A stretch of 64,000 nucleotides of DNA from Actinomycetospora corticicola (GTDB lineage Bacteria > Actinomycetota > Actinomycetes > Mycobacteriales > Pseudonocardiaceae), in the NCBI RefSeq assembly GCF_013409505.1, contig NZ_JACCBN010000001.1, positions 5,270,001 through 5,334,000 of the forward strand, given 5' to 3'. The notes under the pieces are model-generated. The model saw only the letters and a program-made list of their open reading frames with translations. It was not told the origin of the DNA and searched no databases. Made by a program: the position numbers and the translations under genes. Numbering within the stretch: the stretch's first letter is position 1; each line of letters opens with the position of its first letter. This document shows, piece after piece, positions 15,633 to 25,261 of the stretch.

Positions 15633-17152
15633 CAGCGTTGCGGGTCATGCGGTCCCTCCAGGCGCGGATCGTCCTGACGACGATGGTGCTCCTGTTCGTC
15701 GTCTGCGCGGTGGTCGGTGTCGGCGCCGCGCTGTCCCTGCGGCACTACCTGACCCAGCAGCTCGACCAGGAGGTCACCCGCACGCTCGGCTTCGTCGCGA
15801 ATCCGCCCGACGGGGCCGACGGCCGACGCCCGCCGCCCCCGGACGCCGGTGGTGGCTTCGGTGGGGGTGACTCCGCCACCAGCCGTATCGAGGTCCGCAG
15901 CGTCGACGGCCGGGTGGTCTCGGCCACCGCCCTCGGAGGCTTCCGGTCCTCCGACCAGTCGATCGCGCTGACGGACGTGGCGCCGGTGCTCGCCGTGGCG
16001 CCCACCGGCGACGACCCCGGCGACCCGTCCGACCGGCCGCGGGTGGAGACGATCGACCTGCCGGGCCTGGCCTCGTCCTATCGGCTGTCGGCCCGCGAGG
16101 CCGGCGACGGATCGGTGGTCTACTTCGGGATCTCCACGAACCGCATGGACGCGACGGTGGGGAGTCTCGCGGTCTACGAGACGATCATCTTCGGGGGTGG
16201 GGTGCTCGTCGCCGGGGTCGTCGCCGCCTTCGCCACGCGTGCCACCCTGCGCCCCCTGCACCGGGTCTCGGCCACCGCGCGTCGCGTCTCCGAGCTGCCG
16301 CTGGGACGCGGCGAGGTGGAGCTCGAGGACCGTGTCCCCGCGGCCGACGCCGATCCCCGCACCGAGGTGGGGCAGGTCGGCGCGGCCCTCAACCGGATGT
16401 TGGACCACGTCGCCCGCTCGCTCGCGGCGCGTCAGGAGTCCGAGACCCGGGTCCGGCAGTTCGTGGCCGACGCCTCCCACGAACTCCGCACCCCGCTCGC
16501 CGCGATCCGGGGCTACTCCGAGCTCGCCCGACGGCGGACCCACGAGCTGCCCGACGAGGTCGGGGCGATGCTGGAGCGCGTCGGCTCGCAGACCGAGCGC
16601 ATGACGCTGCTCGTCGAGGACCTGCTGCTCCTCGCCCGGCTCGACGCCGGGCGGCCCCTCGCCCGGGAGCCCGTCGACCTGGCCCGGGTCGTCGTCGACG
16701 CCGTCAGCGACGCGCACGCCGCCTCCCCGGAGCACCGGTGGGCGCTGGATCTGCCCGACGACGAGGACGCCGGCGACGTCATGGTCGTGGGCGACTCCGA
16801 GCGGCTGCACCAGGTGGTGGCGAACCTGCTCGCCAACGCGCGGACGCACACGCCCGGGGGCACGAACGTCGTCGTGGAGCTGGAACGCACCGGCGGCTCG
16901 GTCCGGCTCGTGGTGCGCGACGACGGGCCCGGGATCGCATCCGACCTGCTGCCGCACGTGCTCGAGCGCTTCGCCCGCGGTGACCTCGCCCGGGCCCGGA
17001 CGACCGGCTCGACCGGCCTCGGGCTGTCCATCGTCGCGGCGGTGGTGACCGAGCACGGGGGCACCGTCGAAGTGACCAGCGTGCCCGGCGACACGCGGAC
17101 GACGGTCGTGCTCCCGGCGGCCCCGGTGCGGGCGGACCTGGCGCTGCGTTAG
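15629..17152 (+). CDS. membrane sensor histidine kinase
   Basis: 507 residues. Membrane helices at about 14-36 and 184-204 bracket an extracytoplasmic sensor of about 145 residues rich in Gly/Pro/Asp. Then HAMP, the dimerisation domain with phosphoryl His284 in DASHELRTPLAA, and the ATPase with N-box ANARTH near 402, DDGPGIA and GLGLSIV. The GTG at 15629 overlaps the regulator's stop. The first in-frame ATG is six codons later. It pairs with the upstream response regulator. The signal is unknown. Its TAG stop shares 3 nt with the TAA of the convergent small gene. Confidence 0.95.
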   Translation: MTALRVMRSLQARIVLTTMVLLFVVCAVVGVGAALSLRHYLTQQLDQEVTRTLGFVANPPDGADGRRPPPPDAGGGFGGGDSATSRIEVRSVDGRVVSATALGGFRSSDQSIALTDVAPVLAVAPTGDDPGDPSDRPRVETIDLPGLASSYRLSAREAGDGSVVYFGISTNRMDATVGSLAVYETIIFGGGVLVAGVVAAFATRATLRPLHRVSATARRVSELPLGRGEVELEDRVPAADADPRTEVGQVGAALNRMLDHVARSLAARQESETRVRQFVADASHELRTPLAAIRGYSELARRRTHELPDEVGAMLERVGSQTERMTLLVEDLLLLARLDAGRPLAREPVDLARVVVDAVSDAHAASPEHRWALDLPDDEDAGDVMVVGDSERLHQVVANLLANARTHTPGGTNVVVELERTGGSVRLVVRDDGPGIASDLLPHVLERFARGDLARARTTGSTGLGLSIVAAVVTEHGGTVEVTSVPGDTRTTVVLPAAPVRADLALR

Positions 17153-17442
17153 GCCTGGGGGAGGCGGGCGAGCAGCTGGTCGAGCTTGCCCTCGACGCGG
17201 TCCAGGCGCTGCCCCAGCTCGGTCACCGCGCGCCAGGCGTTCGCCTCGGTGTTGAGGACCGCGTCCAGGCCCGACATCCGCACCGGCGAGCCCGGCACCC
17301 GGGAGCCGTGCCGTTCGGGATCGAGCACGGCGGCGTACAGCTCGTTCACCCGGTAGTCGAGGAACGACAGGATGTCGCCGACCGACACCGCGCGGCCGTA
17401 CTGGCTGCGGACGTGGTGGCGGAGGCTGAGGTCTTCGTCCAT
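17149..17442 (-). CDS. small protein of unknown function with C-terminal coiled coil
   Basis: 97 residues, soluble. The first half contains GRAVSVGDILSFLDYRVNELYAAVLD; the last 30 (ELGQRLDRVEGKLDQLLARL) form a clear heptad coiled coil, suggesting self-association. I do not recognise the family. It has its own promoter: TAGGGT on the minus strand (17449-17454) ends 6 nt before the ATG, so it is probably leaderless, and the box is embedded in a GTGACC-CTA-GGTCAC palindrome. The gene is convergent with and overlaps the last bases of the kinase gene. Confidence 0.7.
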   Translation of the reverse strand: MDEDLSLRHHVRSQYGRAVSVGDILSFLDYRVNELYAAVLDPERHGSRVPGSPVRMSGLDAVLNTEANAWRAVTELGQRLDRVEGKLDQLLARLPQA

Positions 17443-17445
17443 GTG

Positions 17446-17460
17446 GTGACCCTAGGTCAC
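17446..17460 (-). promoter_or_regulatory. palindromic promoter GTGACC-CTA-GGTCAC
   Basis: A 6+6 perfect inverted repeat with a 3-nt centre. Its minus strand contains the -10 TAGGGT for the small coiled-coil gene, so a dimeric regulator bound here would block it directly. Confidence 0.5.
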
Positions 17461-17585
17461 GAGTGGAACAGGTCGGATGGGCCGTTCGAGCGACGGGTCG
17501 AAGAGCCCGTCGCACCTTCGTGCGGATCGCGTAACGACCGGGGTGCTGCAGCGACTGAACCGGACAGTCGTGACGGGGGAGGACC

Positions 17586-19235
17586 ATGCGGTCGCAGCGC
17601 GGGTGGGGTCGGTTCCGGGTGCTCGGGGCACTGGTCGTCGTGGGGGTGGTGGCGGGCCCGGTGAGTGCCGAGGCCGCCGCGGCCCCGGTACCGGCCGCAC
17701 CCGTCGTCGGGACGGCGGGGGACCCGCCGCCGGTCGCGCCCCTGCCGCCCACGCGGGCGGTGGACCCGAAGGTCGAGCGCGAGGCGCTCGGCGCTCCCGC
17801 TCCCTCGCCCGACGCGGTGAACGCCCGGCAGGCCACCAGCCCCGACCCGCTGAAGCTGGTCGCGGTGAGCTGGACGGGCCCGACGCCGGACGTGATCGAG
17901 CTGCGCAGCCGCCTCGCGAACGGCGCCTTCGGCGCCTGGACGCGGGTCGATCCGGTCGACACCGAGCGGGACGGCCGCTCCGCGCCGGTCGCGAGCAGCG
18001 AGCCGGTGTGGGTCGCCGACAGCCGCGAGGTCCAGGTGCGGGCCGTGGACGACGGGGCCCCGGCGACCCAGCGCATGGCGCTGACGTCGATCGACCCGGC
18101 GACGACGGGCAACGACGCCCGCGCGATGGCGGCGTCGACCAGCAGCCCGGGCCGGCCGTCGGTGGTCACCCGCGCCCAGTGGGGCGCGGACGAGAAGCTG
18201 ATGACCTGGCCGCCGGAGTACACGCCGACGGTGCGGGCGGTGACGATCCACCACACGGCGGGCACGAACGCCTACACCGCCGCCGAGTCCGCCGCCATCG
18301 TGCGCGGGATCTACGCCTACCACGCGAAGACGCTGGGCTGGGGCGACATCGGCTACAACGTGCTCGTCGACCGCTTCGGCACGGTGTTCGAGGGCCGGAA
18401 GGGCGGCCTGGACCGCGCGGTCATCGCGGCGCACGCCGGCGGCTTCAACCGGGAGACCTTCGGGATCGGGATGATGGGCGACTTCACCTCGGTCGCCCCG
18501 GCCGCCGCCCAGCTCGAGGCGACGGCGAAGCTCGCGGCCTACAAGCTCGGCGGGCTCTACCGCGACCCGCGCGCCACGGTGACGCTCACGAGCACCGGGG
18601 GCGGCACGTCCAAGTACGCGAAGGGCCGGGCAGTGACCCTGCCGACGGTGTTCGCCCACCGCGACGTCGGGGCGACCGAGTGCCCGGGCAACACCGGCAT
18701 CCGCTCGATGGGGACGATCCGGGACCGCACGGCCGCGCTCGTCGGGGACCTCGCCACCAACCCGATCCGCACCAAGTGGCTGGCGATGCGCGGCCTGCTC
18801 GGCGAGCCGTCGGTGGTGGAGAGCGCGACGGCCGCGAACGCGCGGGTCACCCGCTTCTCCGGGGCGAACGGGGCGGTCTACTGGTCCTCCGGGACGGGAG
18901 CGTGGTCGGTGATCGGCGAGATCAACCGGCGCTACGACGCGTTCGGTGCCGCGGCCTCGTCGATCGGACTGCCGCGGACCGACGAGCGGACGACCCCGGA
19001 CGGGCGCGGCCGCTACAACCAGTTCGTCACCGGGTTCGTCTACTGGACGCCGCAGACCGGGGCCTGGCCGTTGCGCGGGGCGATCCTGTCCGCCTGGGCG
19101 TCGGCCGGCTACGAGCGCTCGACCTACGGCTACCCGCGCTCGGACCAGTACGCCGTGAGCGGCGGGGTGCGCCAGGACTTCGAGCGCGGCTCGCTGTTCC
19201 TCGCGAACGGGGCCACGGCGGCGCGGCGGGTGTGA
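17586..19235 (+). CDS. secreted N-acetylmuramoyl-L-alanine amidase with LGFP repeats
   Basis: 549 residues. Signal peptide 1-32 (RRWG-type basic start, then ALVVVGVVAGPVSAEA). A Pro/Ala-rich linker, then a peptidoglycan-recognition/amidase_2 domain (about 190-380) with zinc ligands in TIHHTAG and FAHRDVGATECPG. The C-terminal 150 residues hold three LGFP-type repeats (IGLPRTDE, YGYPRSDQ), modules seen in cell-wall proteins of mycolic-acid and related actinobacteria. It cleaves the amide between muramic acid and the stem peptide, outside the membrane. GGGGGAGG precedes the ATG. It stands alone, followed by a repeat-rich gap. Confidence 0.93.
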   Translation: MRSQRGWGRFRVLGALVVVGVVAGPVSAEAAAAPVPAAPVVGTAGDPPPVAPLPPTRAVDPKVEREALGAPAPSPDAVNARQATSPDPLKLVAVSWTGPTPDVIELRSRLANGAFGAWTRVDPVDTERDGRSAPVASSEPVWVADSREVQVRAVDDGAPATQRMALTSIDPATTGNDARAMAASTSSPGRPSVVTRAQWGADEKLMTWPPEYTPTVRAVTIHHTAGTNAYTAAESAAIVRGIYAYHAKTLGWGDIGYNVLVDRFGTVFEGRKGGLDRAVIAAHAGGFNRETFGIGMMGDFTSVAPAAAQLEATAKLAAYKLGGLYRDPRATVTLTSTGGGTSKYAKGRAVTLPTVFAHRDVGATECPGNTGIRSMGTIRDRTAALVGDLATNPIRTKWLAMRGLLGEPSVVESATAANARVTRFSGANGAVYWSSGTGAWSVIGEINRRYDAFGAAASSIGLPRTDERTTPDGRGRYNQFVTGFVYWTPQTGAWPLRGAILSAWASAGYERSTYGYPRSDQYAVSGGVRQDFERGSLFLANGATAARRV

Positions 19236-19245
19236 GCGCCCGCTC

Positions 19246-19307
19246 CGCGAGGTGCACCTCAAGCATGTTCGTGCGCCCCGGGACCTGCCCCATGTGGGTC
19301 TCGCGGG
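19246..19307. repeat. 62-bp palindromic repeat, family R2, copy 2
   Basis: Starts CGCGAGGTGCACCTCA and ends GGGTCTCGCGGG, same length as the copies at 5636 and 19329. Its inner stem is decayed (AGCATGTTCGTGC on the left arm). Confidence 0.65.
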
Positions 19308-19328
19308 CCGCGGACCCACGGCCCGTAC

Positions 19329-19390
19329 CGCGAGGTGTACGTCAGGCAGGCCCGGGCGCCCCGGGACCTGCCCCACGTGAGTCTCGCGGG
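19329..19390. repeat. 62-bp palindromic repeat, family R2, copy 3
   Basis: Starts CGCGAGGTGTACGTCAGG; inner arms CAGGCAGGCCCGGG / CCCGGGACCTGCC; ends GAGTCTCGCGGG. It is in tandem with copy 2 (21 nt apart) downstream of the amidase. Confidence 0.7.
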
Positions 19391-19416
19391 CCGGCCGCCC
19401 GACCTGCCGTCGGGAA

Positions 19417-19469
19417 CGAGCGAAGGGCCCCCTCGGTCGACCAGATCGACCGAGGGGGCCCTTCGCTCG
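19417..19469. terminator. bidirectional hairpin, 24-bp perfect stem
   Basis: Left arm 19417-19440 (begins CGAGCGAAGGGCCC) and right arm 19446-19469 pair without mismatch around CCAGA. It sits between the amidase and the convergent DUF1918 gene and would terminate both. Confidence 0.8.
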
Positions 19470-19487
19470 GAACGGACGGCGCGCGGT

Positions 19488-19823
19488 TCAGCGCTGGAAG
19501 CGCTCCGCGATCTTCGACGCGGCGTCGGCGACGGTGCGCGCCGCGCGACCGGTGACGTCTTCGGCGGTCGCCCGGGCCTCGCCGGCGAGCTCTCCTGCCT
19601 TCTCGGTCGCCTTCTCCGTGGCCTGGTCGAGCCGCTCCCGGACCGACGGCGGCTCGATGGTCGCGTCGGGACCCGGCGTCAGGATGGTCTCGTCGCCGTT
19701 GTCGTAGCGCACCCGGTAGGGCGGCCCGTCGGTGCCGAGGACCCCGACGATCGTGCCGGTGCGATCGGGGGCGTCGACGGAATTGGCGTGCAGGGTGATC
19801 CGGTCACCGACGTTCGCGCTCAT
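19488..19823 (-). CDS. DUF1918-domain protein with helical Ala/Glu-rich tail
   Basis: 111 residues. Residues 1-60 form the small DUF1918 beta-barrel (GDRITLHANSV, RTGTIVGVLGTDGPPYRVRYDNGDETILTPG). The tail (61-111) is an amphipathic helix with KATEKAGELAGEARATAEDV, like stress-associated LEA/CsbD proteins. DUF1918 proteins are small actinobacterial proteins of unknown role. GGAAGG precedes the ATG. It lies between two strong hairpins and is therefore a single-gene transcript; the heat-shock Clp gene is next upstream in the same direction, so a stress link is possible but not shown. Confidence 0.85.
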   Translation of the reverse strand: MSANVGDRITLHANSVDAPDRTGTIVGVLGTDGPPYRVRYDNGDETILTPGPDATIEPPSVRERLDQATEKATEKAGELAGEARATAEDVTGRAARTVADAASKIAERFQR

Positions 19824-19894
19824 CGCGCACTTCCTTCCCCGAGGTGGTTCGTGGGAGGAATACCCCGCGCGTCGCCGAAGATCACAGAACGCAC

Positions 19895-19931
19895 GACGGG
19901 GCCCTCCGATCGATGATCGGAGGGCCCCGTC
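19895..19931. terminator. terminator hairpin of clpC-like gene
   Basis: Perfect 17-bp stem: GACGGGGCCCTCCGATC (19895-19911) and its complement (19915-19931), loop GAT. It begins 9 nt past the Clp stop codon and precedes the DUF1918 promoter. Confidence 0.8.
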
Positions 19932-19939
19932 GTCAGTGA

Positions 19940-22468
19940 TCAGCCTGCGAGCGACGGCTGGTCCACGACGAACGTCAGCTCGCCGTCGGCCACGTCGACC
20001 CGCACCCGGTCACCCGCCGAGAGCTCGTCGCCGAGCAGCATCGACGAGAGCCGGTTGCCGACCTCGCGCTGGATCGTGCGACGCAACGGCCGGGCCCCGA
20101 ACTCGGGCTGGAACCCGTGCTCGGAGAGCAGGTCGACCGCCGCGGTGGAGAACTCGACGGTGATGTCGAGCGCCTCCAGCCGCTCCCGCGTCTCGGTGAG
20201 CAGCAGGTCGGTGATGGTCCGCAGCTGGGCCTGGTCGAGCCGCTTGAAGACGATCACCTCGTCGATCCGGTTGAGGAACTCCGGCCGGAACGACTCCCGC
20301 AGCCGCGGCATAAGCCGCTCCTGCAGGGACTGGTCCGGGTTCGCGCTCGACGGCGCGAAGCCCAGGGCCTGCGTGTTGGTGGTGATGAGCTCCGAGCCCA
20401 CGTTGCTGGTCATGATCAGCACCGTGTTGCGGAAGTCGACCGTCCGGCCCTGCGAGTCGGTCAGCCGCCCGTCGTCGAGCACCTGCAGCAGCGTGTTGAA
20501 GACGTCGGGGTGGGCCTTCTCCATCTCGTCGAGCAGCACGACCGAGTACGGCCGACGACGGATCTCCTCCGTCAGCTGCCCGGCCTCGCCGTAGCCGACG
20601 TACCCGGGGGGCGGGCCCACCAGGCGCGACACGGTGTGCCGCTCGGAGTACTCGCTCATGTCGACGCGGACCATGCGGTCCTCGTCGCCGAACATCGTCG
20701 CGGCCAGGGCCTTCGCCAGCTCGGTCTTGCCGACGCCGGTGGGGCCGAGGAACAGGAAGCTGCCGATCGGCCGGTCGGGGTCGCCCAGGCCGGCGCGCGA
20801 GCGGCGGACCGCCTCGGCGACGGCGCGGACCGCGTCGTCCTGGCCGACGACCCGCTCGTGGAGCTGGGCCTCCAGCCCGAGCAGCCGCGACCGCTCGGTC
20901 TCGGTCAGCTGCGCGACCGGGATGCCGGTCGAGCGGGAGACCACCTCGGCGATGTCCTCGACGCCGACGGTGAGCACGCCACCCTGCCCGGAGGTGCGCT
21001 CGTGGCGCGCGTCCTCCAGCGCGGCGCTGGCCGCGGCGACCTCGTCGCGCAACGCGCCGGCGCGCTCGTAGTCCTCGTCCGCGACGGCCTGGTCCTTGTC
21101 GCGCTGCAGCGACTCGAGCCGACGCTCCAGCTCACGGGTGTCGGTGTGCGGGCCCTTGGACCGCAGCCGCTTCCGCGCGCCGGCCTGGTCGACGAGGTCG
21201 ATGGCCTTGTCGGGCAGGAACCGGTCGGTGACGTAGCGCTCGGACAGCTCGGCGGCCGCCGTCAGCGCCTCGTCGGTGAAGCGGACCTGGTGGTGCGCCT
21301 CGTAGCGGTCGCGCAGGCCGTGCAGGATCGCGACGGTGTCCGCGACGCTCGGCTCCGGCACCAGCACCGGCTGGAAGCGCCGCTCGAGGGCGGCGTCCTT
21401 CTCGATGGAGGTGCGGTACTCGTCGAGCGTGGTGGCGCCGACGATGTGCAGCTCGCCGCGGGCCAGCGCCGGCTTGAGGATGTTGCCGGCGTCCATGCCG
21501 CCACCCTCGCCGGAGCCTCCGGCCCCGACCATGGTGTGCAGCTCGTCGATGAAGACGATGAGCGAGTCGGAGTGCTCGCGGATCTCGGCGACCAGCTTGG
21601 TCATCCGCTCCTCGAAGTCACCGCGGTAGCGGGTGCCCGCCACCATGCCGGTGAGGTCGAGCTGGACGATCCGCTTGCCCTCGAGCTGCTCGGGGACGTC
21701 GCCCGCGACGATGCGCTGGGCGATGCCCTCGACGACGGCCGTCTTGCCGACGCCCGCCTCGCCGATCAGCACCGGGTTGTTCTTGGTGCGTCGGGAGAGG
21801 ACCTCGAGGGTCTGGTCGACCTCGTCCTCGCGCCCGATGACCGGGTCCAGCTCGCCGGCCCGCGCCTTCGCGGTGAGGTCGACGCCGAACTGGTCGATCG
21901 TGGGCGTGTCGGAGTCGCCCTGCCCGGCGTTGCCGCCCGGGGCGGGGCGCCCGCCGGTGGAGGCGCTGCGCTGCAGCGACTGCGGGTCGACCCCGCGGGA
22001 CTGCATGGCCTTGCCCGCCGGGGAGTCGGGGTTCGCCGCGAGGGCGAGCACGATGTGCTCCGGGCCGATGTAGCTGGACCCGAGCGCCCGCGAGATCTGG
22101 TGGGCGTCGAGCAGCGTGCGCTTCGCCGTGGGCGTCAGCGAGGGCGCCTGGTCGGTCGCCTCGCCGCGCGGGAGCTGGGCGTCGGCGAACCGGGCGAGCT
22201 CGTCGGTGTCGGCGCCCGTCCCGGCGATGAGGGAGCGCAGCGGCGCGACCTCGAGGCCGGCGATCAGCAGGTGCCACGCGTCGAGGTCGGCGTTGCCCCG
22301 CTCGGCGGCACGGGCCGCGGCGGTGCCGACGAGGCTGCGGGCCTGCTCGGTCATCAGGGCGGTGATGTCGATGCGCTGGGCGCCCCGCGGCGAGCCGCCG
22401 AGGAATCGCGCCAGGAAGTCGTCGAACTGGCCGGACCCGGGGCCGCCGGGACCGAATGCGCTGGTCAT
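19940..22468 (-). CDS. clpC: ClpC-like AAA+ unfoldase (HSP100), heat-shock type
   Basis: 842 residues. A Gly-rich start, two Clp_N repeats (about 25-150), AAA domain 1 with GEAGVGKT near 240, a short middle domain with a UVR-like [16 protein letters not shown] domain 2 with GPTGVGKTE near 575, and a C-terminal D2-small domain. An LGF tripeptide near 700 occupies the place of the ClpP-docking loop, so it probably feeds ClpP, unlike ClpB. GGAGAGG lies 5 nt before ATG 22468. An HspR-type operator is present 90 nt upstream. The housekeeping clpC is expected elsewhere in the genome, so this may be a second copy. Confidence 0.88.
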   Translation of the reverse strand: MTSAFGPGGPGSGQFDDFLARFLGGSPRGAQRIDITALMTEQARSLVGTAAARAAERGNADLDAWHLLIAGLEVAPLRSLIAGTGADTDELARFADAQLPRGEATDQAPSLTPTAKRTLLDAHQISRALGSSYIGPEHIVLALAANPDSPAGKAMQSRGVDPQSLQRSASTGGRPAPGGNAGQGDSDTPTIDQFGVDLTAKARAGELDPVIGREDEVDQTLEVLSRRTKNNPVLIGEAGVGKTAVVEGIAQRIVAGDVPEQLEGKRIVQLDLTGMVAGTRYRGDFEERMTKLVAEIREHSDSLIVFIDELHTMVGAGGSGEGGGMDAGNILKPALARGELHIVGATTLDEYRTSIEKDAALERRFQPVLVPEPSVADTVAILHGLRDRYEAHHQVRFTDEALTAAAELSERYVTDRFLPDKAIDLVDQAGARKRLRSKGPHTDTRELERRLESLQRDKDQAVADEDYERAGALRDEVAAASAALEDARHERTSGQGGVLTVGVEDIAEVVSRSTGIPVAQLTETERSRLLGLEAQLHERVVGQDDAVRAVAEAVRRSRAGLGDPDRPIGSFLFLGPTGVGKTELAKALAATMFGDEDRMVRVDMSEYSERHTVSRLVGPPPGYVGYGEAGQLTEEIRRRPYSVVLLDEMEKAHPDVFNTLLQVLDDGRLTDSQGRTVDFRNTVLIMTSNVGSELITTNTQALGFAPSSANPDQSLQERLMPRLRESFRPEFLNRIDEVIVFKRLDQAQLRTITDLLLTETRERLEALDITVEFSTAAVDLLSEHGFQPEFGARPLRRTIQREVGNRLSSMLLGDELSAGDRVRVDVADGELTFVVDQPSLAG

Positions 22469-22558
22469 GCGTACCTCTCCAAGAGGGGTCCTGCCGCCTG
22501 CGACCGGTGGTCTGCGGCGGCTGTCGTGGTCGTCAGCAACGGCGCCCGCGGATTCATT

Positions 22559-22579
22559 CCTGAGTCGGTCCGACTCATG
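22559..22579. promoter_or_regulatory. HspR-type operator (HAIR element) for the Clp gene
   Basis: CCTGAGT-CGGTCCG-ACTCATG matches the HspR-associated inverted repeat CTTGAGT-N7-ACTCAAG at 12 of 14 defined positions, with the exact 7-bp spacing and symmetric mismatches. It lies 91-111 nt upstream of the clpC-like ATG, in the gap to the divergent reductase. Confidence 0.65.
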
Positions 22580-22697
22580 TCCGACGCCGTCGGAGGCGAC
22601 GGGCCTGAGCTGGCTCGGCTCAACCCTCTGCCCGTGTCCGGGTGTTCCCGATCGCCCCGGATGACACACGCCGGGGATGAGGGGTAACCGTCGGGAC

Positions 22698-23717
22698 ATG
22701 ACCACCGCACACGAGGTCCACCTGGCCCGCCGCCCGCAGGGCTTCCCCACGCACGACGACTTCGCGCTGGTCGAGCGCGAGCTCCCCGCGCCCGCCGCGG
22801 GCGAGGTCGAGGTCGCCAACCGCTACTTCTCGGTCGACCCCTACATGCGGGGCCGGATGAACGACGTGCCGAGCTACGTGCCCCCGTTCCAGCTCGATCG
22901 GGCGATGGACGGCCGCTCGGTCGGTGAGGTCACCGCCGTCGGGCCCGACGTCACCGACCTCGCCGTCGGGGACCTCGTCCTCGGCAACCTCGCCTGGCGC
23001 GACCACGGCATCTCGAAGGCGAAGCACCTGCAGAAGGTCCCGGACGTCGAGGGTGTCGACGCGAAGGCCTACCTCGGGGTGCTGGGCGCCCCGGGTCTGA
23101 CGGCGTGGGTCGGCCTGCTCGACCACGCCGCGTTCCGGTCCGGCGACGCCGTCTTCGTCTCCGGCGCCGCGGGGGCCGTGGGCAGCCTCGTCGGGCAGAT
23201 CGCGAAGCAGAAGGGCGCATCGCGGGTGATCGGCAGCGCCGGCTCCGCGGAGAAGGTGTCGTGGCTGACGAGCGAGCTCGGGTACGACGTGGCGTTCAAC
23301 TACAAGGACGCCCCGGTCCGCGAGCAGCTCGCGAAGGCGGCCCCGGACGGCATCGACGTGTACTTCGACAACGTGGGTGCCGACCACCTCGAGGCCGCCG
23401 TCGCCGTGGCCAACGACTACGCCCGCGTCGCCGCGTGCGGCGCGATCGCGCACTACAACGACACCGACGGCGACGCGACGCCCGGGCCGGACAACCTCTT
23501 CCAGATCGTGAAGAAGCGGCTGCGGATCCAGGGCTTCATCGTGTCGGACTCGCTCGACCGCTTCCCCGCCTTCCTCGAGGAGGTCACCCCCTGGGTCGCC
23601 GACGGGCGCGTGCGCTTCGCCGAGACCGTCACCGACGGGATCGACCACGCCGTCGACGCGTTCCTCGGGCTCCTGCGCGGGGAGAACACGGGTAAGGCAC
23701 TGGTCAAGATCAGCTGA
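22698..23717 (+). CDS. NADP-dependent MDR-family oxidoreductase (leukotriene-B4-dehydrogenase type)
   Basis: 339 residues. Zinc-free medium-chain reductase of the PTGR1/LTB4DH type: VHLARRPQGFP start, SVDPYMRGRMND, catalytic-region GAPGLTAWVGL, and a Rossmann fold VSGAAGAVGSLVGQIAKQKGA (about 155-175) that binds NADPH. Relatives reduce the double bond of enones or short-chain 2-alkenals. ATG 22698 is used; TAACCG lies 7 nt upstream, a weak leaderless -10. The gene shares its 229-bp upstream gap with the heat-shock Clp gene, and the HspR-type site could affect both. Confidence 0.9.
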   Translation: MTTAHEVHLARRPQGFPTHDDFALVERELPAPAAGEVEVANRYFSVDPYMRGRMNDVPSYVPPFQLDRAMDGRSVGEVTAVGPDVTDLAVGDLVLGNLAWRDHGISKAKHLQKVPDVEGVDAKAYLGVLGAPGLTAWVGLLDHAAFRSGDAVFVSGAAGAVGSLVGQIAKQKGASRVIGSAGSAEKVSWLTSELGYDVAFNYKDAPVREQLAKAAPDGIDVYFDNVGADHLEAAVAVANDYARVAACGAIAHYNDTDGDATPGPDNLFQIVKKRLRIQGFIVSDSLDRFPAFLEEVTPWVADGRVRFAETVTDGIDHAVDAFLGLLRGENTGKALVKIS

Positions 23718-23834
23718 TCTGTTCGTCATCCCGACGACGGGCGTTCACCGGCGGTCCACGCGCGTCGCTGACGGTGGTCGGTGTCGCCACTCGGACGAGT
23801 GGCGGCGTCCACCACGTTGGGAGCAGCGACCACC

Positions 23835-25250
23835 ATGACCGAAGCCCAGGGACTGTCGAGACGCGGCTTCCTGTCCCGCTCCGCTCTCGTCGGGGCCGGC
23901 GTCGTCCTGGCCGGCAGCGTCGACGGGCTGCTGTCGGCCCCGAACGGGCTCGCGCAGCCCGGACCCGCCGGCCCGGGCGGGCCGGGGTACGGCCCCGTCG
24001 TCCCGGACCCGGCGAAGCGGCTGTCGCTCCCGCAGGGCTTCCGGTACACGATCGTCTCCGAGGCCGGCGTCACGAGGCTCGACAGCGGCGAGCCGAGCCC
24101 GACGAACTCCGACGGCATGGGCGCCTTCCGCGGTCCGGGCAACTCCACGCTGCTGGTGCAGAACCACGAACTGCGCGGGGCACGCGCGGCGGCCGGGCCC
24201 CTGGTGGTGCCGACGCCCGTCGGGTTCACCTACGACCCGGCGGCTCCCGGGGGCACCACCACCGTCCGCGCCGACCGGGACGGTCGCCGGCAGGGAGAGG
24301 TCGTCTCGCTCGCCGGTACCTCGACGAACTGCGCCGGCGGGATCACGCCGTGGGACACGTGGCTGTCCTGCGAGGAGACCGAGGACCGCGCCGGCGTCAA
24401 CGGCTTCACCAAGGACCACGGCTACGTCTTCGAGGTCGACCCCGTGGACCAGGACGCGAACCGCGATCCGCAGCCGGTCCGCGCCCTCGGTCGCTTCGCC
24501 CACGAGGCGGTGGCGGTCGACCCGCGCGAGGGCCGCATGTACCTCACCGAGGACGCCGCGGCCCCGAACGGACTGCTCTACCGCTGGACCCCGCCCGCGG
24601 GGTTCCGCGGCGGGAAGCGGGCGCTGCGCACACTCGGCGCCACCGACGGCGCGTTCGAGGCGATGCTCTGCCGGGACGCCGCCGGCAACCCCGTCGACGA
24701 CCTCTCGCGCGCGACGCAGGTCGGCACCACGTACTCCGTGTCCTGGACCGCGGTGCCCGACCGCGACGCGCGGGTGGTCCCGACCCGGCTCCAGGTCACG
24801 CCGCCGCAGGTCACCCGCGGGCGCAAGCTCGAGGGCTGCTGGTGGGGCGACGGCGGGGCGTACGTCGTCACGAGCTTCGCCCGCGCCGAGAGCCCCGTGC
24901 CCCACGACGGCCAGGTGTGGTTCCACGACCCGCGCCGCAACACGCTGACGCTGCGCCTGCGCTTCGGGGTCAACCCGACCCCCGACCAGGACGGCACCAA
25001 CTTCGACGGACCCGACAACATCACGGTCTCGCCCTGGGGCGGCGTGATCATCGCGGAGGACGGCGAGGGCGTGCAGCACCTCGTCGGCGCCACCGAGCGC
25101 GGCGAGACCTTCACGATGGCCCGCAACGACCTCAACACCAACGAGATGGCCGGCCCCGTGTTCTCCGCGGACCGGCGCATCCTGTTCGCCAACCTCTACG
25201 AGCCCGGGACGCTGTACGCGATCACGGGGCCCTGGCGACCGACGAGGTGA
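23835..25250 (+). CDS. PhoX-like (DUF839) secreted protein, Tat substrate
   Basis: 471 residues. The N-terminus holds a twin-arginine signal, LSRRGFLSRSALVGAG, so it is exported folded with cofactor. The body is the DUF839/PhoX beta-propeller: NCAGGITPWDTWLSCEETED carries the Cys and acidic ligands typical of the Ca/Fe centre, with HEAVAVDP and YLTEDAA downstream. Alkaline phosphatases of this family release phosphate from esters. The start is placed at ATG 23835 because the upstream part lacks coding bias and the Tat motif would otherwise be too far in. No pho regulon gene is adjacent, so phosphatase activity is a family inference. Confidence 0.88.
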   Translation: MTEAQGLSRRGFLSRSALVGAGVVLAGSVDGLLSAPNGLAQPGPAGPGGPGYGPVVPDPAKRLSLPQGFRYTIVSEAGVTRLDSGEPSPTNSDGMGAFRGPGNSTLLVQNHELRGARAAAGPLVVPTPVGFTYDPAAPGGTTTVRADRDGRRQGEVVSLAGTSTNCAGGITPWDTWLSCEETEDRAGVNGFTKDHGYVFEVDPVDQDANRDPQPVRALGRFAHEAVAVDPREGRMYLTEDAAAPNGLLYRWTPPAGFRGGKRALRTLGATDGAFEAMLCRDAAGNPVDDLSRATQVGTTYSVSWTAVPDRDARVVPTRLQVTPPQVTRGRKLEGCWWGDGGAYVVTSFARAESPVPHDGQVWFHDPRRNTLTLRLRFGVNPTPDQDGTNFDGPDNITVSPWGGVIIAEDGEGVQHLVGATERGETFTMARNDLNTNEMAGPVFSADRRILFANLYEPGTLYAITGPWRPTR

Positions 25251-25261
25251 GCTGCGCTCCT

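Noticed and set aside
20117..22687. 856-codon plus-strand frame opposite the Clp gene
   Set aside because: Val/Glu/Arg-rich shadow; the minus frame has both Walker motifs and the HspR-type promoter.
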